Assembly (NCBI GenBank): GCA_029339505.1
Contig: JAQISU010000134.1
Location: forward strand, 832,501-896,500
Length of the DNA stretch: 64,000 nucleotides
DNA from: Unio delphinus
Taxonomy: Eukaryota; Mollusca; Bivalvia; Unionida; Unionidae
Direction: 5' to 3'
The position numbers and the translations under genes were made by a program. Position 1 is the first letter of the stretch; the number at the start of each line of letters is the position of its first letter. The notes under the pieces are model-generated. The model saw only the letters and a list, made by a program, of their open reading frames with translations, had not been told where the DNA came from and ran no database searches. Below, piece by piece: positions 1-12,898 of this stretch.

Positions 1-1148
1 GTCTAAGTGTGTTCATTACAACTCTATGATTAAATCAAACACTTCCTACAGGTACTATGGCTTAGTGTGTTCATTACAACTCTATGACTAAATCAAACAC
101 TTTGTACAGGTACTATGCCTTGGTGTGTTCATTAAAACTCTATGAATTAATCAAACACTTCCTACAGGTACTATGGCTTAGTGTGTTCATTACAACTCTA
201 TAACTAAATCAAACACTTCCTACAGGTACTATGGCTTAGTGTGTTCAGTACAACTCTATGACTTAATCAAACACTTCCTACAGGTACTATGCCTTAGTGT
301 GTTCATTACAACTCTATGACTAAATCAAACACTTCCTACAGGTACTATGCTTTAGTGTGTTCATTACAACTCTATGACTAAATCAAACACTTCCTACAGG
401 TACTATGGTTTAGTGTGTTCATTACAACTCTATGACTTAATCAAACACTTCCTACAGGTAATATGCCTTAGTGTGTTCATTACAACTCTATGACTAAATC
501 AAACACTTTGTACAGGTACTATGCCTTAGTGTGTTCATTACAACTCTATGACTTAATCAAACACTTTGTACAGGTAATATGTATTAGTGTGTTCATTACA
601 ACTCTATGACTTAATCAAACACTTCCTACAGGTAATATGCCTTAGTGTGTTTATTACAACTCTATGACTAAATCAAACACTTTGTACAGGTACTATGGCT
701 TAGTGTGTTCATTATAACTCTATGACTTAATCAAACACTTCCTACAGGTACTATGTCTAAGTGTGTTCATTACAACTCTATGACTAAATCAAACACTTCT
801 TACAGGTAATATGCCTTAGTGTGTTCATTACAACTCTATGACTAAATCAAACACTTCCTACAGGTACTATGGCTTAGTGTGTTCATTACAACTCTATGAC
901 TTAAACACTTTGCATAGGTGCTATGTATAAGTGTGTTCATTACAACTCTATGACTTAATCAAACACTTTCTACAGGTACTATGGCTTAGTGTGTTCATTA
1001 CAACTCTATGACTAAATCAGACACTTCCTACAGGTGCTATGTCTAAGTGTGTTCATTACAACTCTATGACTAAATCAAACACTTCCTACAGGTAATATGC
1101 CTTAGTGTGTTCATTACAACTCTATGACAAAATTAAACACTTTGTACA
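1..1148. repeat. 58-bp minisatellite, about 20 copies
   Basis: Tandem array with a 58-bp period (the GTGTGTTCATTACAACTC word recurs every 58 bases). Copies differ by a few substitutions, mainly GGCTTAG versus GCCTTAG and CTTCCTACAGG versus CTTTGTACAGG. The array runs off the left edge. One unit near 890-915 is shortened. It is non-coding, with stops in all frames. Confidence 0.95.
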
Positions 1149-2364
1149 GGTTTTATATCTTATATTATTTCAGGACAAAGCTGTCTTGAATAATACTCAT
1201 TTATAAACCAGTCATTTTATTACTCCTATGAATATTAATTCAAACAAGGTAGTGCTGTATATACATTTATTTGAGAATAAAGCATTCAACAATTTCTGCA
1301 AACTGCAGGACTCCTAGCTGGTGTTGTATAATATACCTACATATCAGGATCAACCATCTTTATTTCTACCCATTCCTCGTTAATTACTATAGACCCTGAT
1401 CGACTTGCATTATGTCAAAGCTAATCTTTTTGTTCTATTATCTTGGCTGTTGAGCTTTATTTGTGTAACTATGGCATGTAACAATTTTTGGAGTGCACTA
1501 AAAATATTGCATTGGTACATATGTAATGCCCAAACATTAAAATTCAGGTTTGACCTATATTTTTGGACTGTGTGCATGTACTTTAACTTATGTACTGTTA
1601 CATTAAAAGAAACTAGGATATTTACATAATGTACTATACTTTGACAATGTTTTGAATGTTTAATAAATTATTCAAAGACCTTTTTTTAATACTGTAACTG
1701 TCATTATCTGAAGAACTGTGTTTGCTGAGTGGTTTTTATGCTTGACTTATGACCAGGTCCTAGTTTTACCAAACATCTAAAAATTTCTTCCTCAAATTGA
1801 GATTTTTCAATTAATTGTATGTGCTTGATTTATAGTGATGATTTCTTTTCACAGAACTTTCTGCATTAATATGGAATATAATACTGCCCAAAAAATATTG
1901 GAGTTTCCATAAAAAGAATACTGCCTTATCTCCAAGGAATTTGGAGGGTGTCCTCATATTTTTTTAGAAGCTTAAATTTAAAAACGAAATTGTGTTGTGT
2001 GCTTGGGCAAGGCACTCTATGTTCTTTGTCTCTGCATGCTTCTTGTGTCTTCAGAGTGTCGCTATCCCAAAAACTGCCTCAAACCCAGCATCTAAAAATT
2101 TCTAATGCAAACCCAAATGTCACCATTATATATGTACATCCAGGAAAACACCTGTATAATATATCTGCAGGTCAGAGCCTCAAAAATTTCATATAAATTA
2201 CACACAGAAAAAGCAAACTCCAGAACTGATGTCACTTGTTTGCCTCATCAAGTGCTAAGTTGTCTTATAAAAATTTGTGACACTTAAATAATAATTAAGA
2301 AAAGATATGGTGCAAAAAGTTAAGAAGGTGTATATGACAATCAAGGGTCATGACTCTGATAAAC
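1149..2364. other. AT-rich non-coding DNA, no gene recognised
   Basis: Single-copy looking AT-rich sequence between the 58-bp array and the fold-back element. The short open frames here (74-82 codons) have no recognisable motif, no codon bias and no convincing splice context. Confidence 0.6.
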
Positions 2365-2734
2365 AATGCAGAACACTAACAATTGTTCAAGGTCTTCAAA
2401 AAAAAAATCAAGCTGCATAGAAAATTTTGTTTTAAATCCAATGCTAATTTATGGAGTTATTGGATCAAAAATGGGTGGGTCTGGCTATCAGTCTATAACT
2501 CTTCTAAATCATGATGCAGAAGGCTGACAATGTACGTCATCCAAGGCCACATCAGTATCAAGTTAAATACCTAAGTGGGATGTTAATCCAATGATAATTA
2601 TGGGAATTAGTGTATGGAAACTAAAGTGGGTGGGTCTGAAAATCAAAGTTATATTTCTTCTCAGCAATGATGCAGAATGCTGACAATCCAATTCATCCAA
2701 GGTCTCATCAATATCAAAGAAACCAAATTTGATT

Positions 2735-3800
2735 GAAGTATGCTAATTATTTAGGGAGTTACTGTGTGATAACAATGACGGCTCCAAATTTGATTTGAAG
2801 TATAGTAATTAATAATGGAGTTACTGTGTGATAACAAAGATGACTCCACATTTGAATGAGGTATAATAATTATTTAGGGAGTTACTGTGTGATAACAATT
2901 ATGACTCCAAATTTTAAATATATTAATTAATTAGGGAGTTACTGTGTGATAACAATGACAGCTCCAAATTTGACTGAAGTATAGTAATTAATAATGGAGT
3001 GATAATAATGATGACTCCCAATTTGATTGAAGTATAACAATTATTTTAGGAGTTACTGTGTGATAATAAATGACAACCAAATTTGATTGAAGTATAATAA
3101 TTATTAAGGGAGTTAATGTGTGATAACAATAAGGCTCCAAATTTGATTCAAGTATAAATATTGTTTAGGGAGTTAATGTGTGATAACAAAGATGACAACC
3201 AAATTTGATTGAAGTATAATAATTATTTAGGGAGTTAATGTGTGATAATAATGACGGCTCCAAATTTAATTGAAGTATATTAATTAATAATGGAGTTACT
3301 GTGTGATAACAAAGATGACTCCAAATTTGATTGAAGTATAATAATTATTTAGGGAGTTACTGTGTGATAACAATTACAGCTCCAAATCTGATTGAAGTAT
3401 ATTAATTAATAATGGAGTTATTGTGTGATAACAATGATGACTCCAAATTTGATTAAAGTATAATAATTATTTTAGGAGTTACTGTGTGATAATAAATGAC
3501 AACCAAATTTGATTGAAGTATAATAATTATTTAAGGAGTTACTGTGTGATAACAATGATGACTCCAAATTTGATTAAAGTATAATAATTATTTTAGGAGT
3601 TACTGTGTGATAATAAATGACAACCAAATTTGATTGAAGTATAATAATTATTTAAGGAGTTACTGTGTGATAACAATGATGACTCCAAATTTGAAATACT
3701 GTATAATAATTATGGAGTTACTGTATGATAATGATGATACCAAATTTGATTTAAGTATAATAATTATTAAGGGAGTTATTGTGTGATAACAATGACATAG
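2735..3800. repeat. about 61-bp minisatellite (left arm)
   Basis: Degenerate tandem units built on AATTTGATTGAAGTATAATA followed by a GGAGTTACTGTGTGATAACA block. The same unit appears in reverse complement at 5560-6175. Confidence 0.85.
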
Positions 3801-4344
3801 AATGCTGACAAATTCAATCATATCCATATTCACTATTAAAGTATATACAAAAGTCCATTGAAATCTAATAATAAATAATTGATTTACTATGCAGAAATGG
3901 ATTTAGGTCAGTTGGACAATCAGTTTGTAGTAACTCTCATGAACTGCAACATAAAATGAGTACAAACGAACTCACACAAGATCCCACCAATGCCAAACTG
4001 TGTACCAAATATGGCTGTAATTCGATAATAACTAAGGAACTTTTAGTGTGATAACAAAAGTGCAACGAACAAAAAAAGCTGGGCACAACAAAGAGCATTG
4101 ACCCATTATTTGCAATGCTTTTGAAATCTAGGTCTCACAATACATAATAAATATGGTATTATAATAATGTACCAGCACCATATTATAAAGTGGTCATTTC
4201 TCTGAAGGATATTTGACACTCTTGTATGGCATGCAATATGAGGCTATGTAAAGAGAAAAAGAATCTACAGCAATTATAATGGTAATCAGGTTATATCCCA
4301 AAAATTATACTATTGGCACTGTACTAAAACTTGAACATTAGAAA

Positions 4345-5290
4345 TCTACCTTTCTTTCCAATGAGGGTATTATAGAGGTAACTCATTATTAAAAATCCCA
4401 CAGTATACAGTGGCCTATTTTCTCAATGAGGGTATTACAGAGGTAACTCATTATTAAAAATCACACAGTATACAGTGGCCTATTTTCTCAATGAGGGTAT
4501 TACAGAGGTAACTCATTATTAAAAATCACACAGTATACAGTGGCCTATTTTCTCAATGAGGGTATTACAGAGGTAACTCATTATTAAAAATCCCACAGTA
4601 TACAGTGGCCTATTTTCTCAATGAGGGTATTACAGAGGTAACTCATTATTAAAAATCCCACAGTATACAGTGGCCTATTTTCTCAATGAGGGTATTACTG
4701 AGGTAACTCATTATTAAAAATCCCACAGTATACAGTGGCCTATTTTCTCAATGAGGGTATTACAGAGGTAACTCATTATTAAAAATCCCACAGTATACAG
4801 TGGCCTATTTTCCCAATGAGGGTATTATAGAGGTAACTCATTATTAAAAATCCCACAGTATACAGTGGCCTATTTTCTCAATGAGGGTATTACAGAGGTA
4901 ACTCATTATTAAAAATCCCACAGTATACAGTGGCCTATTTTCTCAATGAGGGTATTACAGAGGTAACTCATTATTAAAAATCCCACAGTATACAGTGGCC
5001 TATTTTCTCAATGAGGGTATTACAGAGGTAACTCATTATTAAAAATCCCACAGTATACAGTGGCCTATTTTCCCAATAAGGGTATTATAGAGGTAACTCA
5101 TTATTAAAAATCCCACAGTATACAGTGGCCTATTTTCTCAATGAGGGTATTACAGAGGTAACTCATTATTAAAAATCCAACAGTATACAGTGGCCTATTT
5201 TCTCAATGAGGGTATTACAGAGGTAACTCATTATTAAAAATCCCACAGTATACACTGGCCTATTTTCTCAATGAGGTTATTAGAGATCCC
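4345..5290. repeat. 65-bp minisatellite, about 14 copies
   Basis: Very homogeneous array with a 65-bp period, key words TCTCAATGAGGGTATTACAG and CACAGTATACAGTGGCC. It sits at the centre of the fold-back element, so it forms the loop between the arms. Its homogeneity suggests recent expansion. Confidence 0.95.
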
Positions 5291-5559
5291 TCACTATTAA
5301 GTCCCACACTATACAGTAGAATATTTTCCCAATAAAGGCATTTAAGAGGTCCCACCAAACAAAATCATACAATAAACAGCTCAGTCTTTTCTCAATGATT
5401 GTATTATAGAGGATCCTCACTATTAAATCCTACAATATGACCCCTGATTGTCAGACTGACCCACTTTAATTTCTGCACAATAAACATTAATTATTATTAC
5501 ATTGCAACCAGATTTGGTATGCAGTTTAATAACACTGATGAGGATTTGGCTGTCAGCAT

Positions 5560-6175
5560 TCTGCATCTTTGTTATCACATTGAAACTCCCTTCATAATTA
5601 TCACAATTTAATCAAATTTGGAGCCATCAAATTTGTCATCATACGGAAACTTCCTAAACAGTTATTATATTTCAGTCAAATTTGGAGTCATCATAGTTAT
5701 CATGCAGTAACTCCCTAAATAATTATTATACTTCAATTAAATTTGGAGTCATCATTGTTATCACACAATAACTCCCTAAATAATTATTATACTTCAATTA
5801 AATTTGGAGTTATATCTATTATCACACAATAACTCCCTAAATAATTATTATACTTCAATTAAATTTGGAGTCATCATTGTTATCACACAATAACTCCCTA
5901 AATAATTATTATACTTCAATTAAATTTGGAGTCATCATTGTTATCACACAATAACTCCCTAAATAATTATTATACTTCAGTTAAATTTGGAGTTATATCT
6001 ATTATCACACAGTAACTCTCTAAATAATTATTATACTTCAATTAAATGTGGAGTCATCTTTATTATCACACAGTAACTCCATTATTAATTACTATACTTC
6101 AATCAAATTTGGAGCCGTCATTGTTATCACACATTAACTCCCTAAATAATTATTATACTTCAATCAAATTTGGTT
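5560..6175. repeat. about 61-bp minisatellite (right arm, inverted copy)
   Basis: Units of GGAGTCATCATTGTTATCAC and AATAACTCCCTAAATAATTA. This is the reverse complement of the 2735-3800 array. Confidence 0.85.
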
Positions 6176-6535
6176 TCTTTGATATAGACAAGACCTTGGA
6201 TGAACTGGATTGTCAGCATTCTGCATCTTTGCTTAGCAGAATTATAACTTTGCTTTTCAGACCAACCCACTTAGTTTCCATACACTAATTTCCATGATTA
6301 TCATTGGATTAACATCCCACTTAGGTATTTAACTTGATACTGATGTGGCCTTGGATGACGTACATTGTCAGCCTTCTGCATCATGATTTAGAAGAGTTAT
6401 AGACTGATAGCCTGACCCACCCATTTTTGATCCAATAACTCCATAAATTAGCATTGGATTTAAAACAAATTTTCTATGCAGCTTGATTTTTTGAAGACCT
6501 TACTACTTTTGATTATTAGTGAACTGCATTATACC

Positions 6536-6574
6536 TACCTACCTACCTACCTACCTACCTACCTACCTACCTAC

Positions 6575-6645
<71 letters not shown>
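6536..6645. repeat. (TACC)n-(TATC)n microsatellite
   Basis: About ten TACC units followed by about seventeen TATC units, abutting the right end of the fold-back element. Confidence 0.97.
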
Positions 6646-6647
<2 letters not shown>

Positions 6648-7476
6648 ATCTTATATTGTGTGTATCCATAATTGAGGGTCAGACTTGGGCCTACATGACT
6701 AATGTCCTTTTTTCATAACTACGGTAATATTTGACAATGATATTAAATTATATGTTTAGATTATTATTATTAGGAATTAAGCATGTTTACTTGGATCTGA
6801 ATTCAGAATATTGGTATTCTCCTGGGAAAACTATGGTCTACCTGCCTGTTTCCAGGTAGCTTGATTAAATTAGGTAATCAGACCTGACCTTGGTTACAAA
6901 TTTTATAGAAAATTTCATAAGATGACAAGAGTATTTCAGGAAATGATTATTGTAACAAAGGTTAGGTGTAGAGGTATATAAATTGTGTTTACTTAAAAAT
7001 TATCCATCCAATATCTTAACAAGTCTTAGTGGAACCAATTTTGGTTTTGTTCAGTTGACAAGATTTCATTAATTTTTTTAATCATTTTTTGGAATTACAA
7101 AGTGTTCACTGATTAAGAAGTAAACCACTACTTTGGAATTGTTGTGAATTCATTAAAGGACATTTTGGATTATATCAATGTGGCACATCAAGACAGCTGG
7201 CACATTATCACAACTGAGATTTGAGGCACATCAGCACATTAAAGATTTGAACTGATTTAGAAAACCATTGGAATTCATAAGGAATGCTCTAAACATTGGA
7301 ACTTTGATTTAATTTTAGGTCTATTTGGGATTTAATTCAAAATACTAATTTGTTTTAAAATTTTCACTTTGTATTTTAGGGAAAAATTGTTTGTAAATTT
7401 TACAAAACTTTATGGCTTTCCATCTTTTCTTTACTTAGTTTACAACCATTGAGTAACAACACCATCTATCTATCTA

Positions 7477-7529
<53 letters not shown>

Positions 7530-7616
7530 GTATTAGATAGGTTAGATACATAGATAGATTATGCAACTGATCGTCGGTTATTATTTTGTTGAAAACTCAA
7601 CCACTCTATACCTTAC
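6646..7616. other. non-coding, with (TATC)n at about 7463-7529
   Basis: Intron or downstream sequence of the minus-strand phosphatase gene. Apart from the TATC tract no repeat or coding signal was found. The next downstream exon of the phosphatase was looked for and not found, so it should lie left of this window. Confidence 0.6.
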
Positions 7617-7745
7617 CTTCAGAGCCACTGTCCCTGCATACTGTTGACTGATGGCATCTCCATTATTGGCCCACATCTGCTGGTAGATTCTGCGGCAGTT
7701 GAGAGGAAGACTCTCATCTGGAGCCAGAAGTCCTAGCTTTCTGCA
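7617..7745 (-). CDS. INPP5F: INPP5F/Sac2-like phosphoinositide phosphatase, internal exon (4th visible)
   Basis: A 129-bp exon encoding exactly 43 codons, phase 0 at both ends, bounded by a TTTCAG acceptor (7747-7746) and a G|GTAAGG donor (7616-7615). The peptide begins CRKLGLLAPDESLPLNC and contains IYQQMWANNGDAIS and QQYAGTVALK. This is the conserved SAC-domain segment just C-terminal of the catalytic motif. SAC phosphatases dephosphorylate phosphoinositides on cytosolic membrane faces; INPP5F/Sac2 is a 4-phosphatase acting on endosomes (family knowledge). It joins in frame to the exon at 9917-10037 across a 2.2-kb intron. The following exon is outside the window. Confidence 0.92.
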
Positions 7746-8739
7746 CTGAAATCCAGAAAGACAAAAATATAAAACAGCCAATTTTATATACAGTGAAACT
7801 CCAGTAAACCTGATGTCTGTTAGAGCTAGTTTGTACAGATAAATAATAAGAAATCTGTGTTACAACCATTTAAATTATAATTTAATTGATTAAATGTAGT
7901 TTGAGAAATACACAATACATCCTTCTCTGACCCTTTGCTGGATCCTCTTTGTCGCTATGGTTTCTTTGCTCAGACATGATGTCATTGCTGCCATTTATAT
8001 GTTAAAAAGCTAGTAACAAAATTCAGATATATTGTCATGTTGAACCAATCAGATGACTAGCTGGATCATGTGATCAAACATTGTGTCAGTTAGGGCATCA
8101 TTCATACAGCAACTGGGATGCCTGTAGAAATGTGTTCATTTCAGTGTCAATGCTGCATTTAATTTTTAACATTATTTGCAGAAAGAACCACCCACCTCCC
8201 CTCCTTCTATCATGTTTCTTATTTGGGACATTTCTTGTATTGCATACCATTCCAGCTCTGTTCGGGGGTGGGGATAGCCAAATTAGCTAATGTTTATTAT
8301 CATGGCAATTTTCAGGATCTGACTTACAGAGTTTTGGTTATTAATGTCCCTATATATCTTGTATGAACCCCTCGAAGCTCCATATACAAGTGCTGAACAT
8401 TCTTCACAAACCTACAAATTCCCCAGTCTCTCTTCCTAAGATATTCCTATAGAAGAAAAAAAAAATTGCCAACCAAAATTGCCAATTGGCAAATGGCAAA
8501 TGGCAAGTTTCATGCATTTATTACTTCTGCATTTCACCCCCAGTTTTGTGTCAGTGTGCTGTGACAGGATTTTCCACCTTTATGCCAAATATTGTTTATA
8601 TTTAAAGTTATAATTAACCTATGTATTGTGTGTTATTAAAATAGTTGGTAGATGAATGGTACATCAAACATATTTTAATTCATAAAATTTGTTAACTGAA
8701 TATATGTCATGTACAACTGGAATTTGATAGACAAAAATA

Positions 8740-9200
8740 TATGTGTGTAAGTAATGCTATTTTGCATATGTGAAAGCAATGTTACCTTGGCAATCTTACC
8801 TTGCACATGTGTAAGCAATGTTGCCTAGCATAGGTGTAGGCAATCTTTCCTTGCTTTTGTATATGTGTAGGCAATCTCTCCTTGCACATGTGTAAGCAAT
8901 ATTACATGTACTTTGTATATGTGTCAGCAATCTTTCTTTGCACATGTGTAAGCAATGTTACTTTGTAGATGTGTAGGCAATCTTTTCTTGCACATGTGTA
9001 AGCAATATTGCCTAGGATATGTGTAGGCAATCTTTCCTTGCACATGTGTAAGCAATATTGCCTAGGATATGTGTAGGCAATCTTTCCTTGCACATGTGTA
9101 AGCAATATTGCCTAGGATATTTGTAGGCAATCTTTCCTTGCACATGCGTAAGTAATATTGCTTTATATATGTGCAGGCAATATTACATGTGCAATTAATC
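8740..9200. repeat. about 51-bp minisatellite
   Basis: Units containing TTGCACATGTGTAAGCAAT and GATATGTGTAGGCAATCTTT repeat with a period of about 50 bp. Copies are perfect near 8990-9120 and degenerate toward both edges. Confidence 0.85.
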
Positions 9201-9417
9201 TTGCCTTGCGTGAAAGATTTGACTTTTGCCAAATTAAATGGTAATATATCTTTATGTAGTGTGACCAAACAAAATTAAATTCTGCTCTAAATATTAAATT
9301 ACAGTGGCACATTTATAATTATAATAGCTTGTTTTAAAATGTAGGTTGACTGTAATTATTCTACTGTACTTTACAAAGAAATCAGAATGCAAAATTTGAG
9401 CTGAGTTTTATACAGTT

Positions 9418-9418
9418 G

Positions 9419-9500
<82 letters not shown>
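9418..9500. repeat. (TA)n microsatellite
   Basis: About 80 bp of uninterrupted alternating T and A. Confidence 0.98.
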
Positions 9501-9505
<5 letters not shown>

Positions 9506-9916
9506 TAAAGTAAAGCAATTACAATTTGGTTGCAGTTTCTTTGGAATATAAAACGTAATCCTTGAATCTTGTGTACAATCAAGCAGCATCCTGAACCATC
9601 ACTGTCTACATTGTCCATCAAATTCATCAACATCATCAAAATGTTATTTGAGCCCTCACTGCTGGCTTTGTTTTTTATCCCTGAAAAAGTTCTCGTCATT
9701 GATAAATACAATCCTGATGTAGGAATTACCAAAGTTTTTGGCAGGGTGCAGTTTATAATTGGTATGACATTAGCTATTTGTCTAATTTTTAAATATTGCC
9801 ATTTAAATATGAAATAAAGTTTAAGAATTTTTTTTACAGAAAATAATGAATAAGGTCCAAGTAAATGCGGAACAGGACTTTAACCTAAAATTACTGATTA
9901 TTATTCAAATTGGTAC

Positions 9917-10037
9917 CTGTGTTTCCATGACGATTCTGGCAATAGTTGTCTGCACCACATTAGTTCGGTCCAGACAATCAATACAGTTCACTCTAAACAC
10001 ACCCCTCTGCTCACAGATGACCCCTTTCCTGTCTACC
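9917..10037 (-). CDS. INPP5F: INPP5F/Sac2-like phosphatase, catalytic exon (3rd visible)
   Basis: A 121-bp exon with a TTTTAG acceptor (10039-10038) and a CAG|GTACC donor. The first base completes the split Trp codon of the preceding exon, then 40 codons follow, including [18 protein letters not shown], the catalytic CIDCLDRTN (CX5R-T), and [14 protein letters not shown]. The Cys and Arg of CX5R form the phosphatase P-loop in SAC proteins. The NVVQ and IARIVME residues after the motif fit INPP5F better than SAC1, FIG4 or synaptojanin, judged from memory of those families. Both flanking phases agree with neighbouring exons. Confidence 0.95.
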
Positions 10038-10115
10038 CTAAAATAAAAATTCAGCTCAAATGAAACTTTGTCGATAACATAAAATGACCTATCATACATC
10101 AGTTTCTACCTATCA

Positions 10116-10160
10116 CTGACCGCTCTAGTGGCCTTAGTGGTTAGAGTGTTCACATTCCAA
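10116..10160 (+). mobile_element. 5-prime fragment of tRNA-derived SINE family A
   Basis: GACCGCTCTAGTGGCCTTAG and the following GTGGTTAGAGTG match the tRNA-like heads of the copies at 46252, 50911 and 59611, then the similarity stops abruptly. Confidence 0.6.
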
Positions 10161-10183
10161 TCTTTTATTACATTGTAATAGAA

Positions 10184-10426
10184 GGTTGTTGTTGTAGGGT
10201 TTAATGCCATTTTTCAGCACAAGATAGGCTATACATGTCAGCCAGTGTAACTGGTGAAGGAAAAATCCTGGAAAACCCTGGGAAAAACCACTGACCCATG
10301 AGATGCTACTAGCATGCTTTCTCATGTAAACATGATAGCCAAGCCTGAGACTCAAACCCATGCAGACAGAGGTAAGATGGTAGTGATCTGGAATGGTGAA
10401 TGCTTTAGACCACTCATAACCCCAGT
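10184..10426 (-). mobile_element. SINE family B, inverted copy
   Basis: Reads on the minus strand from a GTGGTCTAAAGC head through GTCTGCATGGGTTTGAGTCT (diverged B box) to GTGCTGAAAAATGGCATTAAA with a short CAA-rich tail. It matches the complete copy at 50395-50651. Confidence 0.75.
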
Positions 10427-10527
10427 AATAACAGATGGTTGAAGAGGATACACCATTTACATTTGGTACAACAATACTACAACAATTGTCCCTAGAATGG
10501 CTTGTGTTATGGATACTCTAAGAAAAT

Positions 10528-10746
10528 TACCATTGTAAATACTTGCTTATAAGTCCAACTGCAAACTGCACAGACCCACATCTGATAGCGCAATATGTAA
10601 TGGCAGATCTGGGTCTATTTAGTTTGTAAGGAGCAATCAGCAGAACAAGTAATATTGACCTTTATTGGTTGGCACATTATGCTATGACAAATGAAGGTTT
10701 TTGTTTTCTGAAGTTTGACTTGACCTATAAGCAAGTATATATGGTA
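10528..10746. mobile_element. palindromic MITE-like element
   Basis: The ends are inverted repeats: TACCATTGTAAATACTTGC with CTTATAAGTC at the left, and ACCTATAAGCAAGTATATAT with GGTA at the right. The centre contains a palindrome of AGACCCA...TGGGTCT. Related copies or fragments are at 11560-11665, 47815-47940 and 50329-50797. Confidence 0.6.
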
Positions 10747-11394
10747 CATATTTGTGTGATGTGATTTGGATTTTTAATTTTTCAGTCGTATTGATACAAT
10801 GTCTGCAGTGAGGCAGTTTATAGTGATGTTTAGCTTTGGGGCATCATGCCGCAGACATGTAGCGTGATGTCCCAAATAGTCACATTATCCTGACACCAGG
10901 CTTACCAGTCTGAACATTAACCTCTTAATGCTGAACGCTAAACAATGCAGCTGACTCTTCAGGAATTCAGGACTGCATCCTATCGTTTGTAGCAAAGTAC
11001 GAGTGCTCTTTTGAATGTGACATAAAAAAAATTAATTTATGGGTGATGCTGGAAACTTGAAGTTTGCAACTCATAAAAATAGGTTTTCATGCCTCTATTT
11101 CCATTCACAAATGCAAAAGTCATCATCTCCATGGGACAAAATGACACATGATGAAATCTCCATGAAAAATGAAAGATAGGATATAATCCCCTCCCCATTC
11201 TAAGTTTTCTTAACTTTTTAAACCATCACAAATATACATAACTGGTCTTTCTTTAAATAAAAAGGGAGAAAATGTCAATATACCTTATTTTTAATTTAAT
11301 TATGGAATGTTTATCTTGTAAATTACTGTTTATACATTCCTATATCTCAAGGCAAACCACAAACAACCTAGATCTTGATCTGCAGTAGCATAAT

Positions 11395-11592
11395 CAGGGT
11401 CTATGATGTTCATTCTATTATTTACTCCTAACAATCTGACAGCATAATGTGCCTTCAAATCAGGGTCTATGATGTTCATTCTATTATTTACTCCTAACAA
11501 TCTGACAGCATAATGTGCCTTCAAATCAGGGTCTATGATGTTCATTCTATTATTTACTCCTAACAATCTGACAGACCCAGATATGCTGACAT
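11395..11592. repeat. 66-bp tandem repeat, three copies
   Basis: CAGGGTCTATGATGTTCATT recurs at 11395, 11461 and 11527 with almost identical intervening sequence. The third unit runs into a MITE fragment (to about 11665). Confidence 0.9.
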
Positions 11593-11926
11593 ATTATGGG
11601 ATGGCAGATCTGGGTCTGTGCATTTTGGATTTTGGCTGATTTTATAAATGAGTATATATGGTATGGCTTTGGTTTAAAGTACTCAAATCCTAGGGAAAAA
11701 TAAAAGCAATATGAAAGATCATAGATATCTTTAACAAGCATCTAAATACAACATTTTATATGAAAGTAAAATACATGTAACAGATCTGATGTGAAATCAA
11801 AATGATAATCATCAGGCATCTTAATCAGATTGTCTGTTAACAAAAAACTTGCACACTATATGTCTTTTATGTACTCAAAGGAAGCTAACAAGTACATGTA
11901 TATTTCATGTTGTGGAAGTCTGAAGC

Positions 11927-12898
11927 AACTGTATTTGTACTAATATTTGTACTAATGTTCGTAGTAATGTTTGTACTAATACTGGTACTATTATTTGTAC
12001 TAATGTTTGTATTAATATTTGTACTAATATTTGTACTAATGTTTGTACTAATGTTTGTACTAATAATGGTACTATTATTTGTACTAATGTTTGTATTAAT
12101 ATTTGTACTAATATTTGTACTAATGTTTGTAATAAATATTTGTACAGTACTAATGTTTGTACTAATATTTCTACTAATGTTTGTATTAATATTTGTACTA
12201 ATGTTTGTACTAATACTGGTACTATTATTTGTACTAATGTTTGTATTAATATTTGTACTAATATTTGTACTAATGTTTGTAATAAATATTTGTACAGTAC
12301 TAATGTTTGTACTAATATTTGGACTAATGTTTGTATTAATATTTGTACTAATGTTTGTACTAATACTGGTACTATTATTTGTACTAATGTTTGTATTAAT
12401 ATTTGTACTAATATTTGTACTAATGTTTGTAATAAATATTTGTACAGTACTAATGTTTGTATTATTATTTGTACTAATGTTTGTATTAATATTTGTACTA
12501 GTATTCATACTAATGGTTGTACTAATGTTTGTACTAATATTTGTACTAATATTTGTACTAATGTTTGTATTAAAATTTGTACTAGTATTTATACTAATGT
12601 TTGTACTAATATTTGTACAGTAGTAATATTTGTACTAATGTTTGTACTAATATTTGTACTAATATTTGTTCTAATGTTTGTAATAAATATTTGTACAGTA
12701 CTAATGTTTGTACTAATATTTGGACTAATGTTTGTACTATTATTTGTACTAATGTTTGTATTAAAATTTGTACTAGTATTTATACTAATGGTTGTACTAA
12801 TATTTGTACAGTAGTAATATTTGTACTAATGTTTGTACTAATATTTGTACTAATATTTGTTCTAATGTTTGTACTAATATTTGTACTAATATCTGAGT
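11927..12898. repeat. 12-bp satellite (TTTGTACTAATR) with higher-order structure
   Basis: Nearly 1 kb of TTTGTACTAAT-type 12-mers, with periodic variants (ACTGGTACTATT, AATAAATATTTGTACAG) that mark a larger period of roughly 150 bp. Long frames are open on both strands (over 200 codons) only because the unit is a multiple of three and lacks stops. Their peptides, such as VLMFVLIFVLIF or TNISTNINTN, are not plausible proteins. Confidence 0.95.

Larger units (their letters stand above)
2365..6535. mobile_element. 4.2-kb fold-back (long inverted repeat) element with internal satellites
   Basis: The left arm (about 2365-3930) is the reverse complement of the right arm (about 5450-6535). For example, TCAAGCTGCATAG at about 2411 matches CTATGCAGCTTGA at about 6475. 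The CATCCAAGG...CACATCAGTATCAAG block at about 2540 matches its complement at about 6330, and TGCAGAATGCTGACAAT recurs inverted at about 6211. Each arm carries the same roughly 61-bp minisatellite in opposite orientation, and the centre is a separate 65-bp array. No transposase is visible. This fits a non-autonomous fold-back transposon; an inverted duplication is the alternative. Confidence 0.7.
7746..9916. other. intron of the INPP5F-like gene
   Basis: A 2,171-bp intron between two exons joined in phase 0. It holds a roughly 51-bp minisatellite (8740-9200) and a long TA tract (9418-9500). No other gene signal was seen. Confidence 0.8.

Noticed and set aside
1..1148. CRISPR-like regular repeats
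   Set aside because: Contiguous 58-bp tandem units without unique spacers, in an intron-bearing animal genome; a minisatellite.
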